This document shows positions 17,847 through 27,092 of a DNA stretch of 64,000 nt, in pieces. The stretch covers positions 62,001-126,000 of the forward strand of contig NZ_LRDB01000003.1 of the NCBI RefSeq assembly GCF_001592935.1. Direction: 5' to 3'. Both the position numbers and the translations under genes were made by a program. Source of the DNA: Roseivirga echinicomitans. GTDB taxonomy: Bacteria; Bacteroidota; Bacteroidia; Cytophagales; Cyclobacteriaceae. How positions within the stretch are numbered: position 1 is the first letter of the stretch; each line of letters opens with the position of its first letter. Under the pieces are notes generated by a model. That model was not told the origin of the DNA. It was given only the letters and a program-made list of their open reading frames with translations, and did no database searches.

Positions 17847-18437
17847 ATGCTTTGTTCTGACCCTATGCACACCATTGAACCTCATTACGGCTGGTTGAAA
17901 TACTACAATGTAGCGGAAGACGAGAATTCTCCATACGATGGGAAAAGCTACAATTTCGACTTGTATTCGGACACCATTTATGGTTACTACATTGATCCGC
18001 ACTGGGATTTTATGGGGTCAGAAACGCTCTACATAAAAGTGCTTTATGCAGATTGCGACCGAGGTTATATGGTGATCGAATTTATTGGAGAATGGAATGA
18101 TGCACTGAACAATGACATTATGCACCTCAAGCGAAATATCATTGATCACTTCATACCTCTGGGCATCAATAAGTACATCTTAATTGGTGAAAACGTCCTC
18201 AATTTCCACGGCTCAGACGATAGTTACTATGAAGAATGGTTTGAAGATGTAGAAGACGGTTGGATATGCGGCATCAACTTTAGGAACTTTGTAGTCGATG
18301 AAATGAAGGTATTTAATGTCGACAACTATATAAACTTTGGGGGAGACTTAGATATTGAAAGCTGGCGAACACTAAAGCCTCAATCTCTATTCGAAAAGAT
18401 TAATTTGATCATTAGCCGTAGAATTGATCTTCTCTGA
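17847..18437 (+). CDS. Conserved hypothetical protein
   Basis: 196 residues (or 190 from the ATG at 17865), acidic, no signal peptide, rich in Tyr, Trp and Asp (YGYYIDPHWDFMG, SDDSYYEEWFEDVEDG). Predicted soluble alpha/beta protein of unknown function. It overlaps the convergent SprT-like gene by 51 nt at the 3' end. Confidence 0.65.
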   Translation: MLCSDPMHTIEPHYGWLKYYNVAEDENSPYDGKSYNFDLYSDTIYGYYIDPHWDFMGSETLYIKVLYADCDRGYMVIEFIGEWNDALNNDIMHLKRNIIDHFIPLGINKYILIGENVLNFHGSDDSYYEEWFEDVEDGWICGINFRNFVVDEMKVFNVDNYINFGGDLDIESWRTLKPQSLFEKINLIISRRIDLL

Positions 18438-19085
18438 CTTCTTAGGTAGCGCCACTTTTTTAGTCACGGGAGTTTCTTCTTTATGAATTGGATTGATCTC
18501 TGCAATTTGAGAAACGAGGTACCTTCTGTTATTCGCCAGGTCCAAACATAAAGCCCGTGTTCTTTTCACTTCTAGCTTTCTGAATTTCCTCTTTCTTAAG
18601 AAGAACTCTTCCCCAATAGCGACAGACTCCAAGATCGGCCTTGAGGTTAGGTTGGCATCGTACTGCGCAAGTACAATTACCAGTTTAGGGTCGGCTGCCG
18701 TACTGGCCTTGGGGTTCTTCATGTGTTTGGCCAAAACACGAAGTACATCATCAGGAAAAATACTTGGGTTCAGCATTGGTAACATCAATTCCTGAAACTT
18801 GTTTTTCCAATGAGCACCATGCGGTAATTGCCTTGACCGCGGTTTGTGCACCACCCTATGCGCCACTTCATGGATGTAAGTAATCAGAAATTGATAGGAG
18901 TTCAGGTCTACGTTTACCGTTACCGTATGAGATTGCTCTCGTGGATCGTAGCGGTAATCGCCAAGTTTTGAAAGCCTTTTTCTATTTATCTTAAATTGAA
19001 AAGGGTAAAGTTCCCAAAGCTTAATGCAATACTCGATTGCTGCTTCAGGAACTTTACCCTCCAACTTTGACCTTACATTTTTCAC
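18387..19085 (-). CDS. SprT-like zinc metalloprotease domain protein
   Basis: 232 residues with YIHEVAHRVVH as the HExxH zinc site and a downstream PHGAHWKNKF motif, as in SprT. No ATG is available near the 5' end; a GTG at 19085 shares one base with the TAG of der, so start and stop overlap as TAGTG. Cytosolic. SprT-like enzymes in eukaryotes cut DNA-protein crosslinks; the bacterial role is unclear. Confidence 0.8.
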   Translation of the reverse strand: MKNVRSKLEGKVPEAAIEYCIKLWELYPFQFKINRKRLSKLGDYRYDPREQSHTVTVNVDLNSYQFLITYIHEVAHRVVHKPRSRQLPHGAHWKNKFQELMLPMLNPSIFPDDVLRVLAKHMKNPKASTAADPKLVIVLAQYDANLTSRPILESVAIGEEFFLRKRKFRKLEVKRTRALCLDLANNRRYLVSQIAEINPIHKEETPVTKKVALPKKSEKINSTANDQINLFE

Positions 19086-20392
19086 TATTTTTGCCTAAAT
19101 ACGAGTTTCATTGGTACCCCATCAAACTCGAAATGCTCTCTCAGTTTATTCTCTAAAAAGCGCTCATAAGGCTCCTTAATGTACTGCGGAAGATTACAGA
19201 AAAACGCAATGGTTGGCGTTCTTGTTGGCAACTGAGTGATGTACTTAATTTTGATAAACTTTCCCTTCAAAGCAGGTGGTGGATAATGATCGATTTCGCG
19301 AAGCATCACATCATTCAACTTAGAAGTGGTAATTTTACGTTCACGGTTTTCATTTACCTTAACGGCCAATTCTATCGCCTGGAAGATTCTTTGCTTTTCG
19401 GTCACCGAAGTAAAAATCTTAGGAATCCAAGTCAGTTGGCCTAGTTTATCATCCAAATCGGCCGTGAATTTCTTCATGGTATTTGAATCCTTTTCAATCA
19501 AATCCCACTTGTTGATCATTAGCATAATGCCCTTGCGGTACTTTATCGCCAAACTAACAAGGTTCATGTCTTGCGCTTCCAAACCACGCTCTGCATCAAT
19601 CATGATGACACAAACATCTGAATCTTGTAGGGCCTGCAACGCACGCATTACAGAATAGAATTCGATGTCTTCGTGAACTTTTGATTTTTTTCTAATCCCA
19701 GCTGTATCGGTCAGAATGAAATCCTGACCGAATAAATTATAGCGGGTATTGATTGAGTCACGTGTAGTTCCAGCTACATCGGTTACGATCGTTCTTTCCT
19801 TTCCTAATAAGGCATTGATGAATGAAGATTTTCCAGCGTTTGGACGACCCAAAATTGCAATTTTAGGTATTCCATCATCAGGCCCTTCTATACCATCTTC
19901 TTCAAAATGTTTTACCACTTCGTCTAAGAGTTCTCCTGTTCCTGCGCCACTAGCGGCAGCAATAGGAAATATATCACCCAAACCCAGTGCGTAAAAATCA
20001 TTGGCCATGTAGTGGTAATCGGTGTTATCAGCCTTATTGGCCACAACCAAGACCGGCTTACCCAAACCTCTTACAATTCTAGCAAATTCTTTATCCAATG
20101 GGTTTAAACCCGAATGGCAATCTGTCATAAACAGAATCACAGAAGCTTCACTCATGGCCTCAGCTACTTGCGTTCTGATGGCTCCCTCAAACACATCTTC
20201 GGAACCAGTAACATACCCACCAGTATCAATCACCGTAAAATACTTACCTACCCAATCTGCGTAACCGTAGTGTCTGTCGCGGGTAACGCCACTTTCGTTA
20301 TCCATGATCGCCTGTCTTCTTTCTACCAAACGATTGAATAAAGTCGATTTACCTACGTTAGGCCTCCCTACAATTGCAACTATATTTGCCAT
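19085..20392 (-). CDS. der: Ribosome biogenesis GTPase Der (EngA)
   Basis: 435 residues with two G domains in tandem: GRPNVGKSTLFN near residue 8 and GRPNAGKSSFINALLG near residue 182, each with DTGG or DTAG (G3) and NKAD/NKWD (G4), then a KH-like C-terminal domain. Der matures the large ribosomal subunit. It lies between the SprT-like gene and era on the same strand. Confidence 0.97.
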   Translation of the reverse strand: MANIVAIVGRPNVGKSTLFNRLVERRQAIMDNESGVTRDRHYGYADWVGKYFTVIDTGGYVTGSEDVFEGAIRTQVAEAMSEASVILFMTDCHSGLNPLDKEFARIVRGLGKPVLVVANKADNTDYHYMANDFYALGLGDIFPIAAASGAGTGELLDEVVKHFEEDGIEGPDDGIPKIAILGRPNAGKSSFINALLGKERTIVTDVAGTTRDSINTRYNLFGQDFILTDTAGIRKKSKVHEDIEFYSVMRALQALQDSDVCVIMIDAERGLEAQDMNLVSLAIKYRKGIMLMINKWDLIEKDSNTMKKFTADLDDKLGQLTWIPKIFTSVTEKQRIFQAIELAVKVNENRERKITTSKLNDVMLREIDHYPPPALKGKFIKIKYITQLPTRTPTIAFFCNLPQYIKEPYERFLENKLREHFEFDGVPMKLVFRQK

Positions 20393-20427
20393 TTCTATTA
20401 ATTATCAATTTGTGATTGAGCTTCAAA

Positions 20428-21315
20428 TTAGCTCGTGTAACCAAAGCGTTTTAGTTTCGCTTCCTTTTTTCGCCAGTCTTTCTCTACTTTCACATGGGTT
20501 TCGAGAAAGATCTTCTTCCCAAAGAAAATTTCCAAATCTTCTCGTGCTGCCGTACCCACTTTTTTAAGCGACTCCCCTTTATGCCCAATCACGATCCCTT
20601 TTTGGCTATCGCGCTCTACATAAATATCGGCCGAGATGCGAATAATTTTTTCGTCTTCTTTAAAAGAAGTAGTTACCACCTCGCAACTGTAAGGAATTTC
20701 CTTTTTGTATTGTTTGAATATTTTTTCACGGATCATTTCATCCACGAAAAAACGTTCTGGTTTATCGGTTAAAGTATCTTTTGGAAAATAAGCGGGGTGC
20801 TCTGGCAAGTGCTCAATAATTTTTTCGAACACGCCTTCAATTCCAATATTCTCTAAAGCCGAAACCATTACTACATCATGGAAGTCCATGAGCTCCCTCC
20901 AGTAGGCCACTTTATCCTCTGCTTGAGATCCTTTTGCCAAATCAATTTTGTTCATCACCAAAATAACCGGCACCTTCACATCCTTCAAGTAATCGATTAC
21001 CTTTTCACCTTCATACTTCTCGTACAGGTCGGTAACAAATAAAATAAGGTCTGAATCTTCAAATGAACTCGTCACAAAACGCATCATGGTTTCGTGTAGT
21101 TCATATTCTGGTTTAATAATCCCTGGCGTGTCGGAATAAATGATTTGAAAATCATCTCCACTCAAGATTCCCATAATACGATGACGGGTAGTTTGCGCTT
21201 TTGAGGTGATAATCGAGAGTCTTTCACCCACCATTGCATTCATCAAGGTAGATTTCCCAACGTTGGGTTTACCTATAATGCTCACATAACCAGCCTTGTG
21301 CGGACGAATCTCCAT
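20428..21315 (-). CDS. era: GTPase Era
   Basis: 295 residues. The G domain has GKPNVGKSTLMNAMVGE, DTPGI and NKIDLA; the C-terminal KH domain has the GHKGESLKKVGTAAREDLE motif. Era binds 16S rRNA during small-subunit assembly. A 35-nt gap separates it from der. Confidence 0.97.
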   Translation of the reverse strand: MEIRPHKAGYVSIIGKPNVGKSTLMNAMVGERLSIITSKAQTTRHRIMGILSGDDFQIIYSDTPGIIKPEYELHETMMRFVTSSFEDSDLILFVTDLYEKYEGEKVIDYLKDVKVPVILVMNKIDLAKGSQAEDKVAYWRELMDFHDVVMVSALENIGIEGVFEKIIEHLPEHPAYFPKDTLTDKPERFFVDEMIREKIFKQYKKEIPYSCEVVTTSFKEDEKIIRISADIYVERDSQKGIVIGHKGESLKKVGTAAREDLEIFFGKKIFLETHVKVEKDWRKKEAKLKRFGYTS

Positions 21316-21334
21316 GAATTTTCAAATTAGTTCG

Positions 21335-21342
21335 CAAAGGTA
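21335..21342 (-). promoter_or_regulatory. -7 box of era
   Basis: On the - strand TACCTTTG fits TAnnTTTG and is 19 nt before the era ATG. It lies back to back with the tRNA-fMet promoter. Confidence 0.5.
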
Positions 21343-21343
21343 C

Positions 21344-21374
21344 TTGTTTCGAATGGATTTATCACCTACTTTTG
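21344..21374 (+). promoter_or_regulatory. Promoter of tRNA-fMet
   Basis: TTG (21344-21346), 20 nt, TACTTTTG (21367-21374). Fits the TTTG/TAnnTTTG promoter; the tRNA begins 31 nt later. Confidence 0.6.
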
Positions 21375-21405
21375 TATCCCACTTCAGAATAGCTGAAGGA
21401 TATAT

Positions 21406-21478
<73 letters not shown>

Positions 21479-21484
21479 CAAGAA

Positions 21485-21512
21485 AAAGGATACTAAGCAA
21501 TTGGCATCCTTT
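21485..21512 (+). terminator. tRNA-fMet terminator
   Basis: AAAGGAT and ATCCTTT pair across a 14-nt loop, followed by TTTT. Weak but well placed. Confidence 0.55.
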
Positions 21513-21514
21513 TT

Positions 21515-21571
21515 TATTTGGCCTAAACCCTATTTTGTTCCATAAATAAGGTCACTGGTTCGCCCCGAAGC
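21515..21571 (+). repeat. Remnant of tRNA-derived repeat (copy 2)
   Basis: TATTTGGCCTAAACCCTAT (21515-21533), then AAATAAGGTCACTGGTTCG followed by CCCCGAAGC. The second part copies the variable loop and T stem of the adjacent tRNA-fMet and stops partway through the GC-rich palindrome. The same two blocks occur at 56119-56183. Confidence 0.7.
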
Positions 21572-21615
21572 CATACCGTCCCAAGTAGTGTGTCTGAGTT
21601 TGTAAAAAGTTAGGA

Positions 21616-22887
21616 TTACAACCTTTTGAACCGCTCAAACGCAGCCCTTTCCAGGGCTTCTCGGTGGTTAGGATGAGCGATAGAGATCAGTAATTTGGCC
21701 CGTTGGTGAAGGTTTTTTCCATACAGATTTACAATCCCATACTCAGTGACCACATACTGCACATGAGCCCTGGTAGTGACCACACCTGCCCCGGGTTTCA
21801 AAATGGCAGCAATCTTAGATTCTCCATGCCTAGTAATAGAAGTCAAAGCAATCATGGGCTTTCCTCCTTTGGATAAAGAAGCTCCTCTGATAAAATCCAT
21901 TTGTCCCCCTACACCAGAATACATACGCGTTCCAATGGAATCAGAACAAACCTGTCCCGTAAGATCCAATTCAATGGCACTATTGATGGAAATCATTTTG
22001 GGCAGTTGCCTTATGATTCTTGAATCATTAACATAGGCTACATCCAGCATTCGAACCATTGGGTTGTCATCCACAAAATCATAAAGCCTTCTAGTACCCA
22101 GCAAAAAACTGGAAACGATTACATCCTTATGTTTTGTTTTGAATTTGTTATTGACGACACCTTTCTCCACTAACTGCAGCACACCATCTGAGAACATCTC
22201 AGTATGAATACCCAGGTCTTTGTGGTTTCCCAAACAGCTCAACACCGCATTGGGTATGGCTCCAATCCCAGTTTGAAGGGTAGATCCGTCCTCAATCAAA
22301 GTACTTATGAACTCACCTATTTTTTGTTCTTCTGGTGTAGGGTTGTGCAAGGAGAGTTCGGGCAATTCGTTTTCTATTTCAACAAACACACTGAATTTAC
22401 TAATATGAATAAGTCCATCCCCATGGGTGCGTGGCATTCGTGGATTCACTTGGGCAATGGTAAATTGTGCAACATCCACGGCCGCCTTTGTAGCATCCAC
22501 AGATATCCCCAGAGAGCAGTAACCATGCCTGTCGGGGCTGGAAACCTGAATAAGTGCCACATCTACAGGGATGACACCCTGCCTAATCATAACAGGTATT
22601 TCGCTCAAAAAGCTGGGGATAAAGCTAGTGCGGCCCTCATTTACTGAACTCCTGCAATTCGCCCCAATAAAGAGAGAGTTGACTTCAAAGGTGCCGACAT
22701 ATTCCGCTTCAGTATATGGGGCAGGCCCTTCTGTATGCATATGGTAAATCGAAATATTGGATAGCTCATCCGCCCTTGCCGTCAATGCTTCAATCAAAGG
22801 GATTGGCGCTGCTGCGGCTGTATGTATAAAAATATTATGACCTGATTTGATGACCGATACAGCTTCATGTGCAGATGAACATTTCAT
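21616..22887 (-). CDS. Acetyl-CoA hydrolase / 4-hydroxybutyrate CoA-transferase family
   Basis: 423 residues, full length for the Cat1/Cat2-like CoA-transferase family. The active-site Glu lies in LGIHTEMFSDGVLQL, and TGIGAIPNAVL and GVGGQMDFIRGA are the CoA-binding loops. It would move CoA between acetate and another short acid or release acetate. Likely last gene of the GH130-glycosyltransferase operon (86-nt gap), in the stress island, where it may serve fermentative acetate handling (inference). Confidence 0.85.
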   Translation of the reverse strand: MKCSSAHEAVSVIKSGHNIFIHTAAAAPIPLIEALTARADELSNISIYHMHTEGPAPYTEAEYVGTFEVNSLFIGANCRSSVNEGRTSFIPSFLSEIPVMIRQGVIPVDVALIQVSSPDRHGYCSLGISVDATKAAVDVAQFTIAQVNPRMPRTHGDGLIHISKFSVFVEIENELPELSLHNPTPEEQKIGEFISTLIEDGSTLQTGIGAIPNAVLSCLGNHKDLGIHTEMFSDGVLQLVEKGVVNNKFKTKHKDVIVSSFLLGTRRLYDFVDDNPMVRMLDVAYVNDSRIIRQLPKMISINSAIELDLTGQVCSDSIGTRMYSGVGGQMDFIRGASLSKGGKPMIALTSITRHGESKIAAILKPGAGVVTTRAHVQYVVTEYGIVNLYGKNLHQRAKLLISIAHPNHREALERAAFERFKRL

Positions 22888-22973
22888 GTTTTCAAGGACT
22901 AAATAAATGGGTTATCAGAATAATAGTTTTGTATTCATCCTTTAAATTGGAATACATGCTCTTTTAATGTCCG

Positions 22974-25268
22974 TTATGATTTCAGCGTAACCATGGACAT
23001 TTCCTTGAAATCTGGCAGCAAGCTGTCTGTCAATACAATTTCTCCTTCTTCACAGTATTTTCTCAACGTCATGCTGGCCATTAGAAAGCAGATTGTCGAT
23101 TCTGCCCCTTGGTTCAAATTCGGGTTATTTTCCTCCAAGCCATCATACCCCCCCCCGCTAAGGGGACTGTACATGATCTGTTGTAGATGATTATTTCCCA
23201 AAAACCAACTATAAGCCACTTCCAGATAGTCTTTATACCTCTCCATACCTAGTACCTTGTGAAAACTATCCAAAGCTAAAATGGTATAGGCAACGTCAAT
23301 AGGCTGCTCACCAAAGTCATTGGCCTTTTCTTGCCCTTTGTGTTGCCAGCCCCGATTGGACACTACCTTGATTTGATCTTTTGTAAATGTTTGTGACAGC
23401 AGGAAGTTGAGGCTATTGAGAGCTACATTTAAGTACTTAGCTTCTTTAGTCAGGTGATAGGCTAGGATCAAAGCTTCCGGCATTACACCATTAGCATAAG
23501 TCAAGTAATCTTCAAACCAATGCCACCCACCTTCTGATGAGCTATGATAAAGCTTGACGAGTTTATTGGCCAATTGGATAATCAATGATTTATAGGCTGA
23601 ATTAGGCCGATACTGAAAAGCTGAATAGAGTCCTTTGATTACAAAACCCATGGAGCGAGGTGAAGAAATTGACCCCAACCAAGGCAAGGCATTAGCAAAG
23701 CTTTCCTTTGCTCTATCTAAAATGGTTTCTGGCAGAGCATCACTATTACCCATTAAATAGCCAAGTGCCCAAACCGCACGGGCATTGGAATCTTCAAGAT
23801 TGACGTAATGATTTTGCCTGTGAAATCCTCCGTTTCTATCCACATAATTCATAAACCGTCCATCGGATTGCTGACAATAAATAATGAAATCCAAATAGGT
23901 ATCGATGTATAAAAGCAGAGCTTTTGAGCTTGTATGTTGATAGTGCATCAACGTGGCGACAAGAGCCCTAGCGTTATCATCAATGGTGTATCCTGAGTCA
24001 AGATCGGGAATGTTGATTTTTGAAAACTGAATGATTCCTATATCAGTGGTCAACTTTTTCAAATGTGAAAAATTAACCTCAGGTTGTTTGTATCGTATGG
24101 TAGTCATCGTCATGGATGTTTTAAGGAATTCATTGGCAAATGATATCGCCACGTTAGGCCAAATGGTATGTTGAGACCAATGGTAAGCGTTCAATGATTT
24201 ATGCTTTAACTCGTTGGGAACCCTTAGCAAGGTTAAAACCTGATCGGCCAGTGCCGCGTGATCAAAAAAGTTGAATAATGCCCCGATATCACCTTTGAGC
24301 ACTTCCCTTGCGTGGGGAATAGGCGTAGAAATTACTGGGCAACCGCAGCTAAGAGCATAAGCAAAAGTGCCGCTGACCGCTTGGTTTGGGTCCTTCGAGG
24401 TAAACAAATAGAGATCGGAGAGTTTTAGGTATTCTAAAAGAACTGGTAGGCTTAAATATTCATTAACGAATATCACGTGTTTCGCCAAGTTCAACTTTGT
24501 CACAATGGCTTCAAGCGAATCCCGGTATTGTTCACCTTCATATTCCACGACTTTAGGATGCGTCCTGCCCAAAACCAAGTATGCGACTTCAGGGAATTCC
24601 TTTACAATATTAGGCAAAGCATAAAGGGCTGTTTCTATACTTTTATTGGCACTTATCAGTCCGAATGTGGAAAGAACTGTTTTACCTTCGAGTCCATATT
24701 TTCGCTTTAGCTCAAGTTGATTTCCCCATGAAGTAGGATGTGTTCCGTGAGGGATCACTTTAATTTTTGATCTCGCCACACCATAATAATTGAAAAGCGT
24801 GTTCGCGGAAGTTTCTGTCATTACAACGATGGAGAGAACCAAATCCGTAATGGCCTGAACTACGCTTTTCAAATCTGGATTGGGTTCAGGTAAAACAGTA
24901 TGAAAAATTACTGAAGTAGGTTTTTCAATAGAATAGAGAAATGTAAGCAAACCCTGACCATAAGCCCCTTTGAACAAACCAAACTCATGTTGTATGTACA
25001 CTGCCGCAATGCTTTCATCCCCATTTATCCTATCCGCCATTGTGCTATATGATCGGATATCCTCAGTATTTAAAACATGAGTTACGGGCTTGGAATACAT
25101 ATTCGGCTCATGCTTCCCCTCGTGAAGAGCACATACTTCAAAGTCAAATCCTTGATCGAACTGACTGTTCAAACCATTAAGTAAATCTTGGCAGAAAGTA
25201 GCAATGCCACATTCCCTAGGCGGGAAAGTGGAGATAAAAAGTATTTTTGGTCTATTCTCAAAACGCAT
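22974..25268 (-). CDS. Two-domain glycosyltransferase: GT4 plus alpha/alpha-toroid domain
   Basis: 764 residues. Residues 1-380 are a GT-B glycosyltransferase (TFPPRECGIATFCQDLL at the start, GLISANKSIETAL, and the donor-site SKDPNQAVSGTFAYALSCG). Residues ~390-750 are a helical repeat domain with DLDSGYTIDDNARALV and SDGRFMNYVDRNGGF, as in six-hairpin or toroid glycan enzymes. It lies 3 nt after a GH130 gene, so both probably handle a mannose-containing glycan; the product is unknown. Confidence 0.85.
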   Translation of the reverse strand: MRFENRPKILFISTFPPRECGIATFCQDLLNGLNSQFDQGFDFEVCALHEGKHEPNMYSKPVTHVLNTEDIRSYSTMADRINGDESIAAVYIQHEFGLFKGAYGQGLLTFLYSIEKPTSVIFHTVLPEPNPDLKSVVQAITDLVLSIVVMTETSANTLFNYYGVARSKIKVIPHGTHPTSWGNQLELKRKYGLEGKTVLSTFGLISANKSIETALYALPNIVKEFPEVAYLVLGRTHPKVVEYEGEQYRDSLEAIVTKLNLAKHVIFVNEYLSLPVLLEYLKLSDLYLFTSKDPNQAVSGTFAYALSCGCPVISTPIPHAREVLKGDIGALFNFFDHAALADQVLTLLRVPNELKHKSLNAYHWSQHTIWPNVAISFANEFLKTSMTMTTIRYKQPEVNFSHLKKLTTDIGIIQFSKINIPDLDSGYTIDDNARALVATLMHYQHTSSKALLLYIDTYLDFIIYCQQSDGRFMNYVDRNGGFHRQNHYVNLEDSNARAVWALGYLMGNSDALPETILDRAKESFANALPWLGSISSPRSMGFVIKGLYSAFQYRPNSAYKSLIIQLANKLVKLYHSSSEGGWHWFEDYLTYANGVMPEALILAYHLTKEAKYLNVALNSLNFLLSQTFTKDQIKVVSNRGWQHKGQEKANDFGEQPIDVAYTILALDSFHKVLGMERYKDYLEVAYSWFLGNNHLQQIMYSPLSGGGYDGLEENNPNLNQGAESTICFLMASMTLRKYCEEGEIVLTDSLLPDFKEMSMVTLKS

Positions 25269-25271
25269 GGG

Positions 25272-26315
25272 CTATGGTTGTTTGTAGTTAAGCAATTCGG
25301 TCACTAAATCTTGAAGAGGAACACTGGCCACCGCTACACGTTCATCTGCAGCCCCATAATAAATGTATACCAGGCCATCTTCTACAATAGCTCCTGAAGG
25401 GAAAATAATATTGTTGACAAAACCCTCCTTTTCCCATTCAAAAGTGGGAGAGATGAGTGGATATGGCAATCTGGCTATTTCAATTTTCGGATCATTTAAA
25501 TCCAATAAAGCTGCGCAAGCGTGGTACATAAATCCTTTTGGCGTATCCTGAGCGGCATGATAAATAAGCAGCCAACCCTCTGGAGTCTCTATAGGTGGGC
25601 ACCCTCCGCCTATGTGGCTGGATTCATGTTCCAATTCTGGATCCAACACAATATGTTGGTCAAGGCTCATAAAATAGTCTGTCCAAAATTTAAGGTTCAA
25701 ATCACTTAACTGGTTGAAATACACCATTTGAATGCCAGGATGAATCCTATGAAGCAGGGCAAATTTCCCATTGATCTTTTTAGGGAAAAACATTAAGTTC
25801 TTATCCCACACAAGCAACTTCTCAGCCACCTCTGGGCCTAGCCCATGTTCCTTGAAAATTTTATAATGGAAAAAGTACTTATCATTCAATTTAGGGCAAC
25901 ATTCTACCAAATGGTTATATTCCCGATATGTGAATTGGGGTGTAATGGTTCCTTGTTTCTCAAAGTGTTTAAGGTCTTTTGAAGTGGCCAGTGCGCCCAA
26001 GGCATTTATTTTGTTATAGGCTGTATAGGTCATATAAAAAGTATCCCCAATCTTAGCAATTCTTGGGTCTTCCATTCCTTGCGATTCCCATGGGTGCTCA
26101 GGAATCAAAAGAGGCTTTTTGCTTCTATTTCGTACCCTGATGGGAGAATCTAATTCAGCATAGCCAATAGATGAATAGTTCCCCGTGCGCACTGCCCTGT
26201 AGAAAAGATGCGTTTTGTCGTTTGACTGAATTACGGCCGGATTGAAAACTCCAGCATTTTCGAAGCCCAATTTGGTTTTGTCCAATATGACCCCATGTTT
26301 TTTGGCTTTGAGCAT
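25272..26315 (-). CDS. GH130 family glycoside phosphorylase
   Basis: The frame can start at 26357, but the ATG at 26315 (MLKAKKHGVILDKTKLG) is preferred: it gives the normal GH130 N-terminus and puts the operator at 26366-26377 about 56 bp upstream, as at the other promoters of this island. Conserved features are GVFNPAVIQ, YRA near residue 50, MEDPRI (catalytic Asp region), and HIGGGCPPIETPEGWLLIYH. GH130 enzymes phosphorolyse beta-mannosides. First gene of an operon with the glycosyltransferase. Confidence 0.85.
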   Translation of the reverse strand: MLKAKKHGVILDKTKLGFENAGVFNPAVIQSNDKTHLFYRAVRTGNYSSIGYAELDSPIRVRNRSKKPLLIPEHPWESQGMEDPRIAKIGDTFYMTYTAYNKINALGALATSKDLKHFEKQGTITPQFTYREYNHLVECCPKLNDKYFFHYKIFKEHGLGPEVAEKLLVWDKNLMFFPKKINGKFALLHRIHPGIQMVYFNQLSDLNLKFWTDYFMSLDQHIVLDPELEHESSHIGGGCPPIETPEGWLLIYHAAQDTPKGFMYHACAALLDLNDPKIEIARLPYPLISPTFEWEKEGFVNNIIFPSGAIVEDGLVYIYYGAADERVAVASVPLQDLVTELLNYKQP

Positions 26316-26365
26316 GATTGTTTTGTTAGGAAAACAAATCACCAATAAACCACCCATGTTTCAAA

Positions 26366-26399
26366 TGATGCGTGTCAAAGGCTACAATGATTGATGTCA
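26366..26399. promoter_or_regulatory. Tandem Crp/Fnr-type operators, GH130 / DUF2267 divergent promoters
   Basis: TGATGCGTGTCA (26366-26377) and TGATTGATGTCA (26388-26399), centres 22 bp apart. For the DUF2267 gene the nearer site is centred exactly 33 bp before TAGTTTTG (26423-26430), a perfect -7 box. For GH130 the other site faces GTGATTTG at the same distance. Confidence 0.75.
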
Positions 26400-26422
26400 T
26401 TGGCCTTGAAGTTGAGTACATG

Positions 26423-26430
26423 TAGTTTTG
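26423..26430 (+). promoter_or_regulatory. -7 box of DUF2267 gene
   Basis: TAGTTTTG, full match to TAnnTTTG, 29 nt before the ATG and 33 bp from the operator centre. Confidence 0.65.
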
Positions 26431-26459
26431 CTTAAAAAAAACAACTCAAATATTGTGTT

Positions 26460-26894
26460 ATGGATTTCTCTAAATATGCTCAAAAAGGAAATGAGTTTCT
26501 GGTAGAAGTAAGCAAGGAACTGGGTAGCGACTACACAACAAAAGGAGCAGGTAGAATTGTAAGATCCGTTTTGCATGTGCTCCGGGATTTACTCTCGGTG
26601 GAGGAATCCCTTCAACTCGTATCCCAGTTGCCTATGGCTCTCAAAAGTGTGTATGTGGATGGTTGGACTACACATAAGCCAACCAAAAGGATTAGACACA
26701 TGGGTGATTTTGTAACTGCCGTGGTCTTGGAAGATGGTGATGCTGGTTATAATGACTTTGCAGCTAAAAAAAATGGGTTAAATACCATTGAGGTGGTTTT
26801 CAAAGTATTGAATCGACATGTTTCCAGAGGAGAAATGCTGGATATCAAATCGGTTTTGCCTCCAGAGCTCAAACCACTTTGCGATGTAAAATAA
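26460..26894 (+). CDS. DUF2267 domain protein
   Basis: 144 residues, all helical: GAGRIVRSVLHVLRDLLSVEESLQLVSQLPMALKSVYVDGW is the DUF2267 core, which resembles a pair of small helical domains. Cytosolic. Family members occur with universal stress proteins and Hsp20 in other bacteria but have no known activity. Single gene with its own promoter and terminator. Confidence 0.9.
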   Translation: MDFSKYAQKGNEFLVEVSKELGSDYTTKGAGRIVRSVLHVLRDLLSVEESLQLVSQLPMALKSVYVDGWTTHKPTKRIRHMGDFVTAVVLEDGDAGYNDFAAKKNGLNTIEVVFKVLNRHVSRGEMLDIKSVLPPELKPLCDVK

Positions 26895-26970
26895 TCTGCG
26901 TTTGGCATGCTTCTGACTCATTGGTTACCATCTTTCTGTCCGAAAATTGGTGTCAGAGAGCCAACAATGT

Positions 26971-26993
26971 GAAGACGGCTTAAGCCCGTCTTC
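26971..26993 (+). terminator. Terminator of DUF2267 gene
   Basis: GAAGACGG, 7-nt loop, CCGTCTTC, then TTTTT. Confidence 0.85.
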
Positions 26994-27013
26994 TTTTTGG
27001 AATTATATGGTAA

Positions 27014-27078
27014 AAACATAGGTCATCCATTGAGCTGACGCTCGTCATTGAGTGCTAAAGGGATGGATTCTATCTTTA
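27014..27078 (+). promoter_or_regulatory. Operators and -7 box of SDR operon
   Basis: A perfect operator TGACGCTCGTCA (27036-27047); exactly 22 bp upstream a half-site with GTCA (27014-27025); and TATCTTTA (27071-27078, 7 of 8 with TAnnTTTG) exactly 33 bp downstream of the operator centre. Confidence 0.65.
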
Positions 27079-27092
27079 ATAAAAAAACAATT

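Noticed and set aside
22888-22973. Possible separate regulon promoter for the CoA-transferase
   Set aside because: No TGA-N6-TCA site found; the gene probably depends on the GH130 promoter.
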